Part shown: positions 26,591 through 39,900 of the stretch, one piece after another
Layout: every line of letters starts with the position of its first letter
How positions within the stretch are numbered: the stretch's first letter is position 1
Assembly: GCF_037975245.1 (NCBI RefSeq)
Contig: NC_092571.1
Location: 19,366,917 to 19,430,916 of the forward strand
Direction of reading: 5' to 3'
Length of the DNA stretch: 64,000 bases
Origin: Apostichopus japonicus
Lineage: Eukaryota > Echinodermata > Holothuroidea > Aspidochirotida > Stichopodidae
Notes under the pieces: model-generated
The model's input: only the letters and a program-made list of their open reading frames with translations
Told to the model about the DNA's origin: nothing
Databases searched by the model: none
Translations under genes and position numbers: made by a program

Positions 26591-28339
26591 GTTGTGGGTT
26601 CGAAGAATGTCGACCTAAAAAATCAAACAATAGCAACCATTCACTCAAAATTCATGGTTAATAAACCTTTCCTTTTCCTGCAAAATAATTGAACTCCAAA
26701 TACACGAACACGTAGTCAATTACAAATCAGCAAAATATCTAAATACAATTTGTGAATAATCCGTGAAACCGAGGGCGCTATTTTAGTGCGTTTTTAAATA
26801 TCTTTTCATGACACTCAGTTGCCATTCTCCATTAAAGTTGATATCAATCCGCATGAGTGGGGAAAGGCAAATTGGGTAGGGGGTGGGGTGTATGGGGGCA
26901 TCCTGTTATATAAGACGCTATGTAGTTATGTGATTTGAATGTAAACATGAATTAATCAACTAAACGCCTCTGTGGGACAAACCTAAGGGCAAAATAAAGT
27001 AAGTTTAGGATATTTTATGCCTAAGTTGTGAAGAGCAGCGTAAGAACTCTTTACACAATATCATTATACGAGCAATTAGTGTGGGGTCTTTGAATGGTCA
27101 ACGTGTCAGCTTTCGGGTTAGAAGTAGCTTTTATAACGTGTGAACCACATGCTATACAATGCTATAAAAGAAATATATAATAAGAAATAAAAAGAAAATC
27201 AGATGACATTGTGTTATAGTAAGCATAATCATACCTGTGGAATTATATACTCATTTAATAAACAAATTCGTTATTTCCATGAGTTATCTACTGATATGCT
27301 TTTTGCCTATACATGCAGGACACACAGGAATGAAATTACATATGGGCCCACACTAAAACATCTACACTTAATGATACAAGCCAACTTCAAGCATTAGCTC
27401 TGTGAATTTGCTTTTACGTTAATGCATTGACCACGCATATATATACCTTCACATTCTTACATATTACTCTTCTTTACAAAATAAGAAAAGACTTTAATCA
27501 ACTAAATAAATAATAAATTAAAAATATAAATAAATAAATAAAATAATAATAGAAAAACGCACAGGATGGATCCCAATTTGACAGCTTCGCAAAATTATTG
27601 ATATTTCAAAGTTGTAAGCGGTGTTTTTATTATGATATTGCGGTCACACGGCTTCCTTATGGAGAACACTAACCTATTAAAGGAGCTGAACTGCTCCTTG
27701 TAACTATCAAACCAAAAATGTTACTCAGGAGACCAATAGATGACGTCACCAGATACGTCATTGTGCAGTTTATGCATATTGACATATCTAGCTATAGCAG
27801 GCGAAAAGACGGCGGGATTTGATTTGAAAATAGGCTTGCTATCATTTACGTAGGCCTGTTACAAACTGTGAAGAAAAACCCCTCGGTGCTTGTATTTAGG
27901 TTTTTCTTCTCCCCAAATTACTCCCTTGGGCCTCTTAATGTAGATGAGAGACCCTCTTAAGAAGAGTGGTAAATCAACAGGGGAACGGTATTAGCAAACT
28001 AGATACATTTAATGACAAACTCTGTAAGTTTTTACATAGATACTGAATCTTATATTATTAGTTTATAGACAGCGCTCAATACACGGATGTGATTTTATAC
28101 CCTTTAAGAGCGACCTCACTTTTAATAAGCCTTAGATCGTTCTGGAACACATTAAACTTTTGGTACACATTTTTTGCTATTGGAAAGTTTCAAGTAAATG
28201 TTTGTTGAGCTAAACGGGATTTCAAAAAACTCAATTTCTTGTTTGAAAGATTCGCTTTACATTATTTCACAGCAGTAAATATCGGTCGTAGTGTAGACGC
28301 CTGTAGACATTTGTGTCTAAGTGAGCCCAATTTTTTTTT

Positions 28340-28457
28340 AACGGGAGGCAGGACGTATATTTTACAAACAAACTTGTGACAATTATATTTCTTTGGGATG
28401 GAGGCGGGGGGTGGCAGATATTTAGGGTGGGGACTAGGTTCCCGTGGCTACGCCACT
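28340..28457 (+). mobile_element. possible right end of a TIR transposon
   Basis: The segment ends CCCGTGGCTACGCCACTG, which inward reads CAGTGGCGTAGCCACGGG, a common animal DNA-transposon terminus. The left end was not found; a loosely similar CAGTAGCGCAGCCGCGGGG sits at about 22006. Confidence 0.35.
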
Positions 28458-28836
28458 GGTCTAACGTACAATTTGTTTGTAAATGGTTAGCTGTCGTTTT
28501 AACTCAGCTGTAAAAACAACACGGTCACTATCATATGAAGACGTTTGGAAGAATTGTAGTGCTGATAGCTGATAGCTGTGTGATAAGCTCTATACTTCCG
28601 TCTTAATTCAAGTTTATTGTAATATCTACTGTTGAATGGTCGTGTGTCTTTTACAAATTTAAGAGCCTCTATGGATCCGCGTCTCAGGGCCTCCTCGGCC
28701 AGGAAGAGTGGTCAAATACGTCCCCGACTAAAGGTTTAATTTTCTTGCTCACATAGTTTAAAGTGTTTAGTTTTTCAAAGCTAACACAACTTTTATGCAA
28801 GTGACATCCACTATTCACTTTTATATTTGATGCACA

Positions 28837-28974
28837 AAACTACAAAGATATTCCAGTATTTTGAATAGATACGTTTAATCAAAAGTTATAGTTTACAATT
28901 TTGAAACTACAAAGATATTCCAGTATTTGAATAGATTTGTTCAATCAAAAGTTATAGTTTACAATTTTGAAATC
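28837..28974 (+). repeat. tandem duplication, about 66-bp unit, two copies
   Basis: AAACTACAAAGATATTCCAG to AGTTATAGTTTACAATTTTG occurs twice in a row with few differences (ATACGTTTAATC against TTTGTTCAATC). Confidence 0.85.
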
Positions 28975-29984
28975 TTTCTAAATCGTTCCGTACTACACAA
29001 TTTACTAAAAATAGCTGTATATTCGAAAAATGTATCACTTGGTTATAAAAAAAGCAACTTAATTACCATTAACCAGAACAAAATAGCTGCTGATTTTTGG
29101 CACCTTATAAGTGCACGTACTTTATTTACATAAACTGAACGCTATTGGGTTGATAATATTCTCAATACTTACATATATATATATATACCTCATTAAATCA
29201 CGTTATTAAGATATTTCTGAATTCTAAACCTCTCCCGCTGTGTTGCTATCCTTAGGTAATCCCCTTTCTCTTCTTATCAAGGCACCCGACGCCTTCCTAC
29301 ATTAAGCCACACACTAATAGCTGAGCTGTGACTAAATTTAGTTCTTGAAGCCTCTCGTTAAATGAAAGGGAAGTAAATGACTTAACGACCGCTTTTTAAC
29401 TTAAACTCAATTTAATGCCCTGAAGGACCACTGTGTTCCAAATTATTCAAACTTTTAATTGAGTTGGCTTCTTCAACCTTTGGTGAGATTAATGAAAACT
29501 AGACAAACTCGTGAAGCACGTGGGAGTTCAATAAGAAGAGAAACAAACCACTCGTGTTAATTCTATACTTAACTTGAAATAGCTGCATGCCACCCATGCT
29601 TATCGTATATATGGTTTAGTATAAACACTTGCATGCAATAATACATGATTTTGTTTTGTTTTGTCATTCACCATATATTATCGCTCTTAACGCCCTTTTG
29701 TAGCTTGCAAGTCGTTAATGGTTGTTTGATGCAGTATTCAAACTTCACATTTTCAACCAAAAAAAAGTCTTTATTCAAGCATGTTATGAAATAATTATTT
29801 CATTTATTAGTAATAATCAATTAACTTTTCCCAAGAGGTCTACATATCAAGTAACGGATCTGCTTAATTTCTCAAGTTTAATCCTCGTTAATCTAATTGA
29901 TTCCTTAATCGTCGTTAACCTAGTTGATTACATAATCAGGACGAAAGAATCTTAATATCCTGTCGTGGAACAATTTTATGACCC

Positions 29985-30135
29985 CAGTCTGCTATCACCT
30001 CGTCAGCTTGTGGTTTTAATCATCTTGTATTAGACCTTCCTACCCTATCGTGATAAGTCGATCCTAGTCTGCTCACACTTCATCAGCTTGTCGTGTTAAT
30101 CATCTTGGATCGGATCTTCCTATCCTATCGTGATA
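29985..30135 (+). repeat. tandem duplication, about 77-bp unit, two copies
   Basis: CAGTCTGCTATCACCTCGTC and the later AGTCTGCTCACACTTCATC each lead through AATCATCTTG to CCTATCGTGATAAGT. The two units are about 85% alike by eye. Confidence 0.8.
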
Positions 30136-31401
30136 AGTTTAGAGTTAACTATAGCTTAACCTGAAGGACATTTGCAAAGTCTTTTTGAGAAGTCGTTCCC
30201 TGAGATTCCACGGGGACGTGTATGAAATATACGATATTACAGTACTTGACATTATCCTTGAAAGAATTTGCTCAATATATATCACTCCATTCGATTACAT
30301 CCCGATATTTGATAAAAACGTTAAATCACAGGTTTTAATAACTTCCATGAACACACACAATAGTACAAATCCCACAAAACGTCACAGAAGGGTTGGTATA
30401 ACCTAAAAGTTGTCATGTGTTCAGACCTCTATTTACGTGGAACAACTTTCAGCTCGGTCACAACAGTAACACATAATTCTTTTTCATCCTCCCCACACGT
30501 CGTAAATTTGTTTCCCAGTGGACTCGTTATTATTTGAGGTCACGTAAGTTTTACTAGTGAAATGTTCGACTATATCCCTTGTTTTCACTAGGGTTGCAGT
30601 ATCGCGTCAAATAACTGATATAGGTAAAACTGCGGATTTATAATAAACCGTTTGTCCCTTTTAGTGAACAGTTTGACCAATTGTGGAAAATATGGTATCG
30701 TTTGAAAGATCTATTCAAGTAGAATGAAACTTTGCTGTAGAAATTCACAAAATAACGATTGTATTGTTTTTGGAAACCATCCCTAACAAATCAAACTGAC
30801 GGACAAATTTGCCTATTCGCATGAAAGTATCATCATAAAAAGTCCGGGATATTGGATTCTCAGATTTCTCACCTTTTTGTCAATGTAAATGTTGCCTTAC
30901 AAATATACCCTTATTTGTCAGAATGACTTTAATGAATAAACCCTACAGGTTTAATGCCTAACCCCATACGCGAAAGAGGAAAATAGTCAAGAGGAAGCAG
31001 ACATGAAATAACGTTAGAAAATATAGAAATTAATGTGACAGATGGTATATATTTTCGTCATTGTTATAGCTGTCGTACTTTTACTTTGGAATACAAACTT
31101 TTGTCTGGAGCATATTAAATAATATTCACTTATATCTCTAAGAAGTTCAATTAACGAAGATACTTTCGTGGATAAAAACCACTTATAAGAATTATATGTT
31201 AAATAAACGATAATAAACGTATATGATAAATGGTTAGGTTATACATAATTTAAAATAAATAAGAATAAATGAATATCATAAACATGTAAAATTTGAAAAA
31301 TGTTCGAGGAAAAAGGAAATAAAGACATAAAACAAAACAAACAAGGTAAATAAAACAAGAAATTTCCGTTAAAGTTACAGAGTTAGCAAATTTGGGGTCC
31401 A

Positions 31402-31445
31402 CTGTGGCATCTACAGAAGTGTATACACTTCTGTAGATGCCACAG
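31402..31445. repeat. perfect 44-nt palindrome
   Basis: Bases 31402-31423 are the exact reverse complement of 31424-31445 (CTGTGGCATC... mirrored by ...GATGCCACAG), with no spacer. The flanks do not extend the symmetry. No gene or transposon end was recognised around it. Confidence 0.95.
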
Positions 31446-31974
31446 CAATCAACACGGGATATTTGGAAATTTCACTTTTGTAGCTAACAGGTTCAAATGT
31501 TTCATCTCAAAAGATCAACATTTTTGTCAACAATTTGGAATTTGATGTCGATATTTCAACTGATTATGAGGTATATGAAGCTAAAATCGATCCGCATTTG
31601 ATTGTCTGGCTCTCTTGTTACTAATAATATGGTTCCAGCTGAATTATCCATTAAAGCTGTGGAGTGCATCTCTAGTTTGAAATGTGAGAGGGCAGAAAAC
31701 GTGCTACTGCTGCTCCCCCCATTTTCTAGGTGAGGGGAAGCTGCCGAGTCAAACCCAGTGTTCCTACATCTGTGATGTTTTACATTTAATGCCAATCACA
31801 TGTACAAACAAAAAAAGTCGAGTTTCACAGTTTTGGTCGTTTAACTTTATACTCTGAAATGAATCCTGCGTAACATGTCAAGTTCAATTGGTATTTTATA
31901 ATTATTCTAATTATCATTACTATTATAACTTTTATTATTAGTAGTAGTAGTATTATGTGATTTAGCATTGAATA

Positions 31975-32541
31975 TAGTTTAGTTTAGTATAGTATAAAAA
32001 AAATGGATCGAGAGGGACACTCAATGCCCTATCAAGGAGCATAGAGGAGAAAACAAATGAAGACACAAACACTCAGACCCGATTACAATGCTTAAAGTGC
32101 TTGTCCAAAGCATACTTAAACCCATTCACACTACTTGCAAGTACAACTTTCTCAGGCAAATCATTCCACTCATTCACAACCCTATTAGAACAAAAGTTAT
32201 GCAAAATATTAATCCTACTTTGTGATTTTTGGATTTTTAAGACAATGACCTCTGGTACAACTATTATTAGCAAACATAAAAAAGCTGAATCAAGTCACCA
32301 CGTAACCTCCTAAGTTCCAGTGTGGTGAGATTCAACAGTTGTAACCGCCTATAATAAGGACACCCTTTAAGGAACTAATCATCCTAGTAGCCCTCCTCTG
32401 GACCTTTTCAAGTACTTCCTTATCCCTAGCAAAGTATGGGTTCCAAATCTGCACAGCATACTCCAGATGAGGCCTAACCAACTGCTTATAAAGCCTAACA
32501 ACTATGGCCTCTTTCAGAAAACTGAAGTTCCTCTTGATCAT
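31975..32541 (-). mobile_element. 5'-truncated non-LTR retrotransposon, CR1/L2-like, copy 2
   Basis: The minus strand encodes the C-terminal part of a LINE reverse transcriptase (RLYKQLVRPHLEYAVQ, then LEKVQRRATRMISSL, and later VVNEWNDLPEKVV), then a short 3'UTR ending in TAAACTAAAC-type repeats. Against copy 1 (62372-63133) it lacks two bases after ISSLK, which shifts the frame, and has an internal deletion of roughly 60 bp. It is dead and lies just downstream of the secreted-protein gene. Confidence 0.85.
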
Positions 32542-32877
32542 AACATAATATGATCACTAACCATATCAACATCGAAGATGATACAAGAAATTATCTCTAA
32601 AGTACTAACAATAAAATCACTGCCTACATAGTATTCTAAAAGTAAGAACGATACGAAGATGAAAGGAAGAAAAAACAAAAGTATACCCAACCGAAGCCCG
32701 TCAGTTTTCAAGTAGTTTTACTAAAACGAGAAATAACCGATATATTGTTTTGAAGATCTCACAGATCTAAAAGGATTTGGACCGACAAAGGACATCATAT
32801 TTGTTATAACCTCTAATTCGTAGCTCTTGCAGATTTTCTGGGATATTTAATTTGTTATTTTACTGTGAAGTTTGATA

Positions 32878-33042
32878 TTACAGCAAATCGTTAAGCCTGT
32901 CCTCAAATCTGTTTTCAGCGGTATCATGAGAATACTCGTTTCTTTCGGGTAGGCCATATCTCATGACGTAGGTGAATATCACATCATACCCAAAGCGTAA
33001 TTTCAATGTTTCAGGAGGCATACATTGGCTGTTCCATATTTC
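32878..33042 (-). CDS. exon 7: terminal exon
   Basis: 54 codons and TAA, after the acceptor TTCCAACTGTAG. It contains Cys338, a hydrophobic strand (DVIFTYVM) and a charged C-terminal helix ending in two Leu. Because the stop lies in the frame predicted by six upstream exons, the C-terminus is well supported. Confidence 0.8.
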   Translation of the reverse strand, partial: EIWNSQCMPPETLKLRFGYDVIFTYVMRYGLPERNEYSHDTAENRFEDRLNDLL

Positions 33043-36000
33043 CTACAGTTGGAAAAGAAAAGAGATGTTATATTATAGAAAAGACGTTCACAACTGAAAC
33101 GAATGAGTTATATATTTCAGAATGAGTTATATATTTCAGAATGAGTTATATATTTAAAAATGAGTTACATATTTCAGAATGAGTTATATATTTCAAAATG
33201 AATTATATATTTCAGAATGAGTTATATATTTCAGTTAAAACTGGATTGTGCTGACAAATCTGATAAATCGGTAGCATGTGATGTTAGGTTTACAGTAAGA
33301 ACTGAGGATATGTGTAAATTCCAACAAATCCCAATAACTGGATTTGTTGGAATGATACATATCATCAATTCTTACTGAAATCCAAATAGCACATGCTACC
33401 GATTTATAGCACGATTCAGTGTTTTTACTTTTGGTACAAAACTTTACAATTTACAGTAGTAACTGTGTTCTCTGTGTGTATCGCGTGCATATTTGCAACT
33501 GTGAAATGCGAAAATACTCTACCACGGTCACTTTCTACATGACATTTCCATGACGTTGATAGTCGAAGTTGTCAAATTTTATCAAAATGAAATTGAGCAA
33601 AGAAAGAAATGTCTTTGATTTCAATTTCCCAGTGAGTAACCTTTTGTTCGTTTACTGAAATACTTAACAGATCTTAAACTTGTCAGAACTCTCGCAGCAA
33701 ACAGGTTCGTGACATATAAATGCACATTGAATAAATCTGCATGTTAAGATGAATTTTATTGTTTTGCAATTTTTGTTTCAGAGTTATCCATATTACAAAA
33801 GGTAATAATCTCTCTGATAAAATTGATTCAGGTTTGAATCTCACTCGGGCGAATAAATGTACCTTTAATACTAACTTCTCAAAAAAAGGTAAACTCCATC
33901 CTCCTAAAAGAAAATCAGTACAACGTACCCATTATCGTACAGACGACTTTACTGTGGGTATTTGTTTTTATTTATTGATAGAAAACTGAAAAGTAAACAC
34001 CGATGGGAAGTTCGCCACCAGTAAAACAATTTATTATTGATTTAACCATATTTAGAACAATTAATCATCTTAGAGAAATGAACATACAAATGTTTTTTTT
34101 TCAGTAGGCAGACAGATTATATAAGTAACTTTAATATTCTCCAAAACTGATAACGAAGGAAACCCTATAGCAGGGTTTCCCTAACTTTAACCCCCCAAGA
34201 ACCCCCTGTGGTTGTCAGAGTTGTCCACGAAGCCCCAACTTTTCGAGACACGATCTGAGTCATTATTATACTATAATACGCATAACAGTGCTTCGTAAAA
34301 GATCAAGTTCATAGTGTAATATTGAAATGACAAAAAAAAAAAAAACAAGTGATGAACAAATATTTATTTGGAAACTTCAAGATCAGATCAGCTCTTTATC
34401 TTCACGACGTACTGTCATGCGTACATCAAATTCACCAAAGTCATGCGGTCTGTGTCTGTTTCATAATTCAGTTATTTATCACATGCACGGTACGGTATTA
34501 CTATGACAACATATGCGTATGGAACGCGAAAAGAGTTTGTCGATAGGTACGACTTTTATACATTACTAAATTATAAAGTACAAAAAGTACTCTAGTTTTG
34601 ACTTTCAGAAACGTCTCACAACCCCCTAGCTGGGATGGACTCACGCATCCCCTGGGGGTTCATGCACCCCAGTTAGGGAACCCCTGCCCTATAGAGATTT
34701 AAAAAAAAAAAAACATTTGAATACTTTCAAAGTACTTAACGACAATTACGTTTATAATAAAACAGTTGGAATATGAAATTTGCAAGTGAAATACGTCACA
34801 GAAATATGTGTAGTAGAACAGAAACATTTCAACGATTTATTGTTCCTCATGGAACGATTCAAATTCGTTTTTGCTCTAGAATTATGAAACAAGAAAGAGT
34901 CTTGTCCTGCTTGGAGGAATATACTATAAAACTTCTTAAAATAGGTTTCACACTTGGGGACGCTCTTGATGCCAATGTATCATACAATAAACAAAAAAAG
35001 GTTTTTTTTTAAGATTGCATGCATGCTTGTTATAAATAGCGATGTTATGAAGAAGTGCTCAAAATAAGTTTAATAATGAACCACAGATTTAATAAAACGT
35101 ACTGTTCATGATTCACATTAGAGGGATATCAAAACTTATAATAAAGTACCTTGGACATCCAGTATAGGACGCAATGTCATCGGAAATAGGTACGGTATTG
35201 CATAAACTCTCTAAAAACAAAAACGTTTATGCTCCTTCAATGTATAATTCATTTTGACAATGGCCTTTAATATCTTATACTGGGGAAGAATCTGAGTCCC
35301 TATAGACAGCTTACAACAACAGGGCGCAAGATGGCCTATATCCGCGACTATCATGTTTGAAATTTCATCCCAAACTCAATTCAATTTTCGAGTTGACAAA
35401 TGATTAGATTATTTAAATCTAAGATTAATAACCTTATTTGAAATGGAAATCACGTGACCAGCTTCTTTTAATTTTGAAAATAGTTGGAAGCATTAGTTTA
35501 GAATGTTTACTTACGGGACATGTTCTTATGGAACGGAAGACTATTTTGGTCACGAGTGAGACTTAAGATATCATGTTGACGTAGGTTTGTCTCCCCCAAG
35601 AGGCCGTGTCTATAAAGTTTGACGTGTGGTCAGAACATAATCTGAGGTACTCTACATTAGGAATACAAACTCTTTCTTGCCTTGACGAAAATAATGTTAG
35701 ATCATGGGGTTTGTACTAATTAAATAGGATCAGTAAGTCTTTGAATAATATAAAGTTGAGTACTAGTATGGTATTAAGTGTTATTTCAAAGGGTTGGTCA
35801 TCTATCAAAACTGTGCTAGCTTATGAAAAGGAGATCACGGTTGTAATAGAAAGCAACGATAAGTTGGCCCCTTTTGTTGAAGTCTCTCTCCAAACATCAA
35901 TAGCAGATGACTTTCTCGTTTTAACGAGTTAATGAGAACTATAATTGCTGTTTGTATGAGTGGGTGCGGTAAGGGTTAGCGATGGGAACCAGACGGTTGA

Positions 36001-36851
36001 TGTCCATGTTTGTGTAGAGAACCAATGAGGTGTGTTGTGTTGATCAGTAAGGGGGCCAGTAATAGGGTCAGTGAGGGGGCTAGATGTATGGGTCATTAAG
36101 AGGATTAGTTCTGGATGAAAGGTCAATTACGTTTTACATGGGTTATCATTAGAGATTATTGTCGGTGTTCAGTAAAAAGACCAATGTTCCTTGTCTCTCA
36201 GATCATCAGATGTGGGTGTCAGTGAAAGATGGGCTTTCGGAGTATCAGAAGTGAACTTATTCTGGAAATGAAAAAAAAAACTTGTTAGAATAGTTACCTC
36301 TTCTTGTCTGTTATTAACCAGAATTCTCCATTCAAATGTAGAGTCGACTTGACCAAGTCCATCAATAGTTTCAATGAAGAGACAACTGTCGGTCTTGTTA
36401 AGCCGTATATCTAAAGGACGTGTTTGCTGCAGTGATGAAGAACAATAAGTAAACAGAGACATTATTCTATTGATTCGTATTTACTCGTTATAGTGTTGTT
36501 TATTCCATTCACATAAGGACACTGGCAGGCAGTCACCTGTAGTGGACCCACAAAATAGCTAATTATCTCCCCAAATCAAATCATGAAGTAACAACCTAGA
36601 CATTATATTACTGCAGACTACGTTTGTTCGTTTCCCCCCCCCCCCCCACAATTCAGAAGGTTGAAAGGTCAAAAAGATATATATCCATCAACATATATCC
36701 ACGAAGATGGTATATTAGGTTTCTCTTCTAATTTAATATTCTTACGTTTTTGAGCCAGTAATGAAATCGTTGTAAAGAAAATATTCAAAAGAAAACAACT
36801 GGTCAAAATGAGAGTACTTATGATACAATAAACATACACACACACTTATTT

Positions 36852-36904
<53 letters not shown>

Positions 36905-39900
36905 AAACGGTAAATGAGTTGGATAAAATATACGAATAAATATCTTGAGCTTCCTAAAACGTTCCCATTTAACTCATAGGAATGATACAAAATTCAAGAT
37001 TGACTGCTTCATAACTGTTCTGTTAGGTTATTCAACAAGCTACCATGTCCCCGTCAGCCATTATTTGGATGTTAGAAGATCTTTATCAGGTGACAGCACA
37101 CGTTTAAGTATTTTCTTGTTGGTATTATGCTATAAAATATTAACATGGTCAGGTTGTTCCTACGTAGCCGTACAATGAATGCCTCAAAATCTATGCTCCC
37201 AGCGTCCCCCTAAAAGTCCCAAAGGGAAAATGTTCGTTTAGGACTTTTTTCCTCAATTATAACCTTTCCCATCTAATAACCTGTCACAAGGGATTACGTG
37301 TAAGGAAGAACAAACTCTTCCCAGAGGCCTTGAAATACGAAAACAAAATAACCATTATTAACAGCTACAGCAAGAACATTTTTGTCAATTTAGTATTAAA
37401 TCAACATTACCTATACAGACATGATGATGAAAGAAATAAACCTATTACTTTGAATGGGTCTGACATCAGGTGTCCATTCTCCTTAAACATAAAACCCTAA
37501 CGCCTAGAAGGAAGGTGGGGGGGGTGAGGGGGTGGGGGGAGAATGAAGTTGCACACATCAGGCTTCCATTCTCCTTAAACATAAAACCCTACCACCAGGG
37601 TGGAGGGGCGAGGGGGCTGGTGGTTCACAAGCGTCACATATTGTAAAAAATGTATTTACACAATTAAATATAAAGGATTGTATCTTGTTGATAGATATTC
37701 TAAGACAATATTTAAATATTTGCTTAGCAGTAGGAATATCACATAAGTCTGTCTCGATTTATTACTGATGTGCTTTTATACTTACGTACCCGAGACAATA
37801 AGTCGGTTAGAAGATTCATTAAGTGATAGTTTGGTGAGGGCTCTATGTCATATATTTCCCTGAAGTTAGCATCAATCACTTGGACCGTGATTGACTAAAG
37901 AAAAAAGAAGACAAAGTAACGGATTACAAAATTGCAAAATTTTATAATAAAAGGAGTCTTCCAAGAACTTCGTATATATACTACAATTTCAATCATGTGC
38001 CTTTGTCGTTTACCTCCATTTCATTAACAAAGTCTGTTCAAAGTATCTCTTTCGAGATCCGGCTTTACGAATCACAAATGATTTCTAGTTGGTTAGCATC
38101 ATGTTTGATCTCTAGAGTAAGGCAAATATGTCACCAAAACAGAACTAGTATTGTTCGATACAGGTGAAAAACGCCTACAGTGGAATTACACGCTTTTTCT
38201 ATATTATCTTTTATGAAGTTAGATTTATTACTCTAATTCGACTGTTGGAGCATCTTTTTAACTATACCAACCACAAAAATCGTATAGATCATAATAAGTG
38301 CAAATGTCACTCTGAGCACAGTGACGTCACTGATTGTTACCGGGGTAATATGGTGTAACTGAAAGTGCTTTGTGGTTACTGAAAGTAACTACGAGTAATG
38401 CTGAGCATCTCACAGTATTATAAGTTATTTATAGAACTAAAGCATAATAATTGTCTTACTCACCGGTGGTGGTTCTGACCCTTGCCATACCGGAAATGAT
38501 GTGATATCTGAGGGCGTAAACTCCATGGTTGGTAGTGAAGATATTGCACTAGGAGATGCCCTTTCACCGGTATGATCCAGGGATGCTTGTAAATGTCGAG
38601 GTAAGATTCGGTCTCCCCGGGGCTGCTCTGGAGGTAAGCTGTCGAATGGTAGTTGCTTCGATGGTGAGTTTCGAGGCTGATATGGTAAAGTCTGAGTTGA
38701 AGGTAGCTGATCGTTGGTTGGGAACTTTGCAATATTAGAATGAAGAAAATGAAATGTTTAATTAAATGTTTGTCACTTTTTATGATATATTGATCACTCT
38801 AATAAGTTTCGAGTTGAGTTGTAATCCCAAGGACAGAGTGAGGTGGATATTTGGAAAATTATTGCCTTTTTTTCCCCCTCATTCTGACAACTATAAGTCA
38901 ACTTTAATGACGTGATGGAGTTACGAAAATGTCATTGCGCATTGTCGTGTGTTTGGTCAGCAATTTCGGTGGTTGTAAGAACTAACTATAACACAAAGTT
39001 ATAATAGTTATAATATAAAGTTATTCAAAGCAAGTTAACACACTAAGACTCTCTGTAATAATAATGATACGAGTGTTACTTTCGTTTTCATATTGAATTA
39101 AAACGTGCGGTTCTCTTTGAACTTGATTTCATAATATGAAACTTGACAGGTGAGTTAATGAACTAAGTTATTTTTTCAGATCTAAGTAACATAAATGTGA
39201 TAAAGTCAATTACAAAATCTGATTGAAATAAAAAAAGTATACTTTGAAACATTTACCTCATGTTTCGGAGTACTAGGTTCAGATCTATAAGGTTCTTCTA
39301 TTCCAGAATTCGTTGGCAATCGCAATTTCTTTGCCGAGTTATCTCCTAAATAGAGAAAGGGAGCAGTTTTGTTTAATGAAAATGTATCTTGGAATGAAAG
39401 TGGTATTGCTTTTAATTAAATGTTGCATATTAAAACGTTCGCTCTTATCAAAGATAGAGTAAATAAATAATCACGTGGTGGTGGCTTGTCGTATTGAAGG
39501 AGTGAACATTTTTGAGAACAGGAATTTGTGAAGTAGAGTGATGGGAAGGGGGTAGGGGCATTAATTGGTAAAGGACAATGCAGAGCGAAGACCAATACTG
39601 GTGGAGGAGATTATTGACGGGTGATATGTTTTAGTGAAGGTAGATAATGCTTGCTGTGTGGGGTACAGCAATTGTGAGAGGACATTAGTATACGAGAGAC
39701 AATCATTTATCAATCATTTAGCGGACAGTGCTGGGTGGCGAACAGTAATTGGGCAAGGGGGACTTTTGTAGAGGACAAGTAATGGCAGGAGAGTTGTGGT
39801 TTCGAAAGTTACTAGTAGAGGGTAGTGCTGGGACTAAGTGATTGGTGCAGAGGAATATTCTGTGAGGGGCTTTGTGGAGGGAAGGGGGGGGGGTGGTAAT

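Larger units (their letters stand above)
11424..32877. other. long gene-poor interval between convergent genes
   Basis: Apart from the elements listed separately, this stretch shows no supportable exon. It contains many short chance ORFs, homopolymer G runs (13681-13697, 24440, 24602, 24957) and scattered fragments of old repeats. Confidence 0.5.
33043..36297 (-). other. intron 6 of the secreted-protein gene
   Basis: 3.3-kb phase-0 intron containing the 20-bp satellite, the fold-back element, the hAT-like MITE and the GGGTCAGT-type repeats. Confidence 0.65.
36427..37789 (-). other. intron 5 of the secreted-protein gene
   Basis: 1.4-kb phase-0 intron with a poly(C) run near 36636-36649, the (AT)n run and the G-rich duplication. 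Confidence 0.65.

Noticed and set aside
38460-38732. 90-codon minus-strand frame and 60-codon + strand frame over exon 4
   Set aside because: Shadow frames of exon 4; only the frame in phase with exons 3 and 5 has both splice borders.
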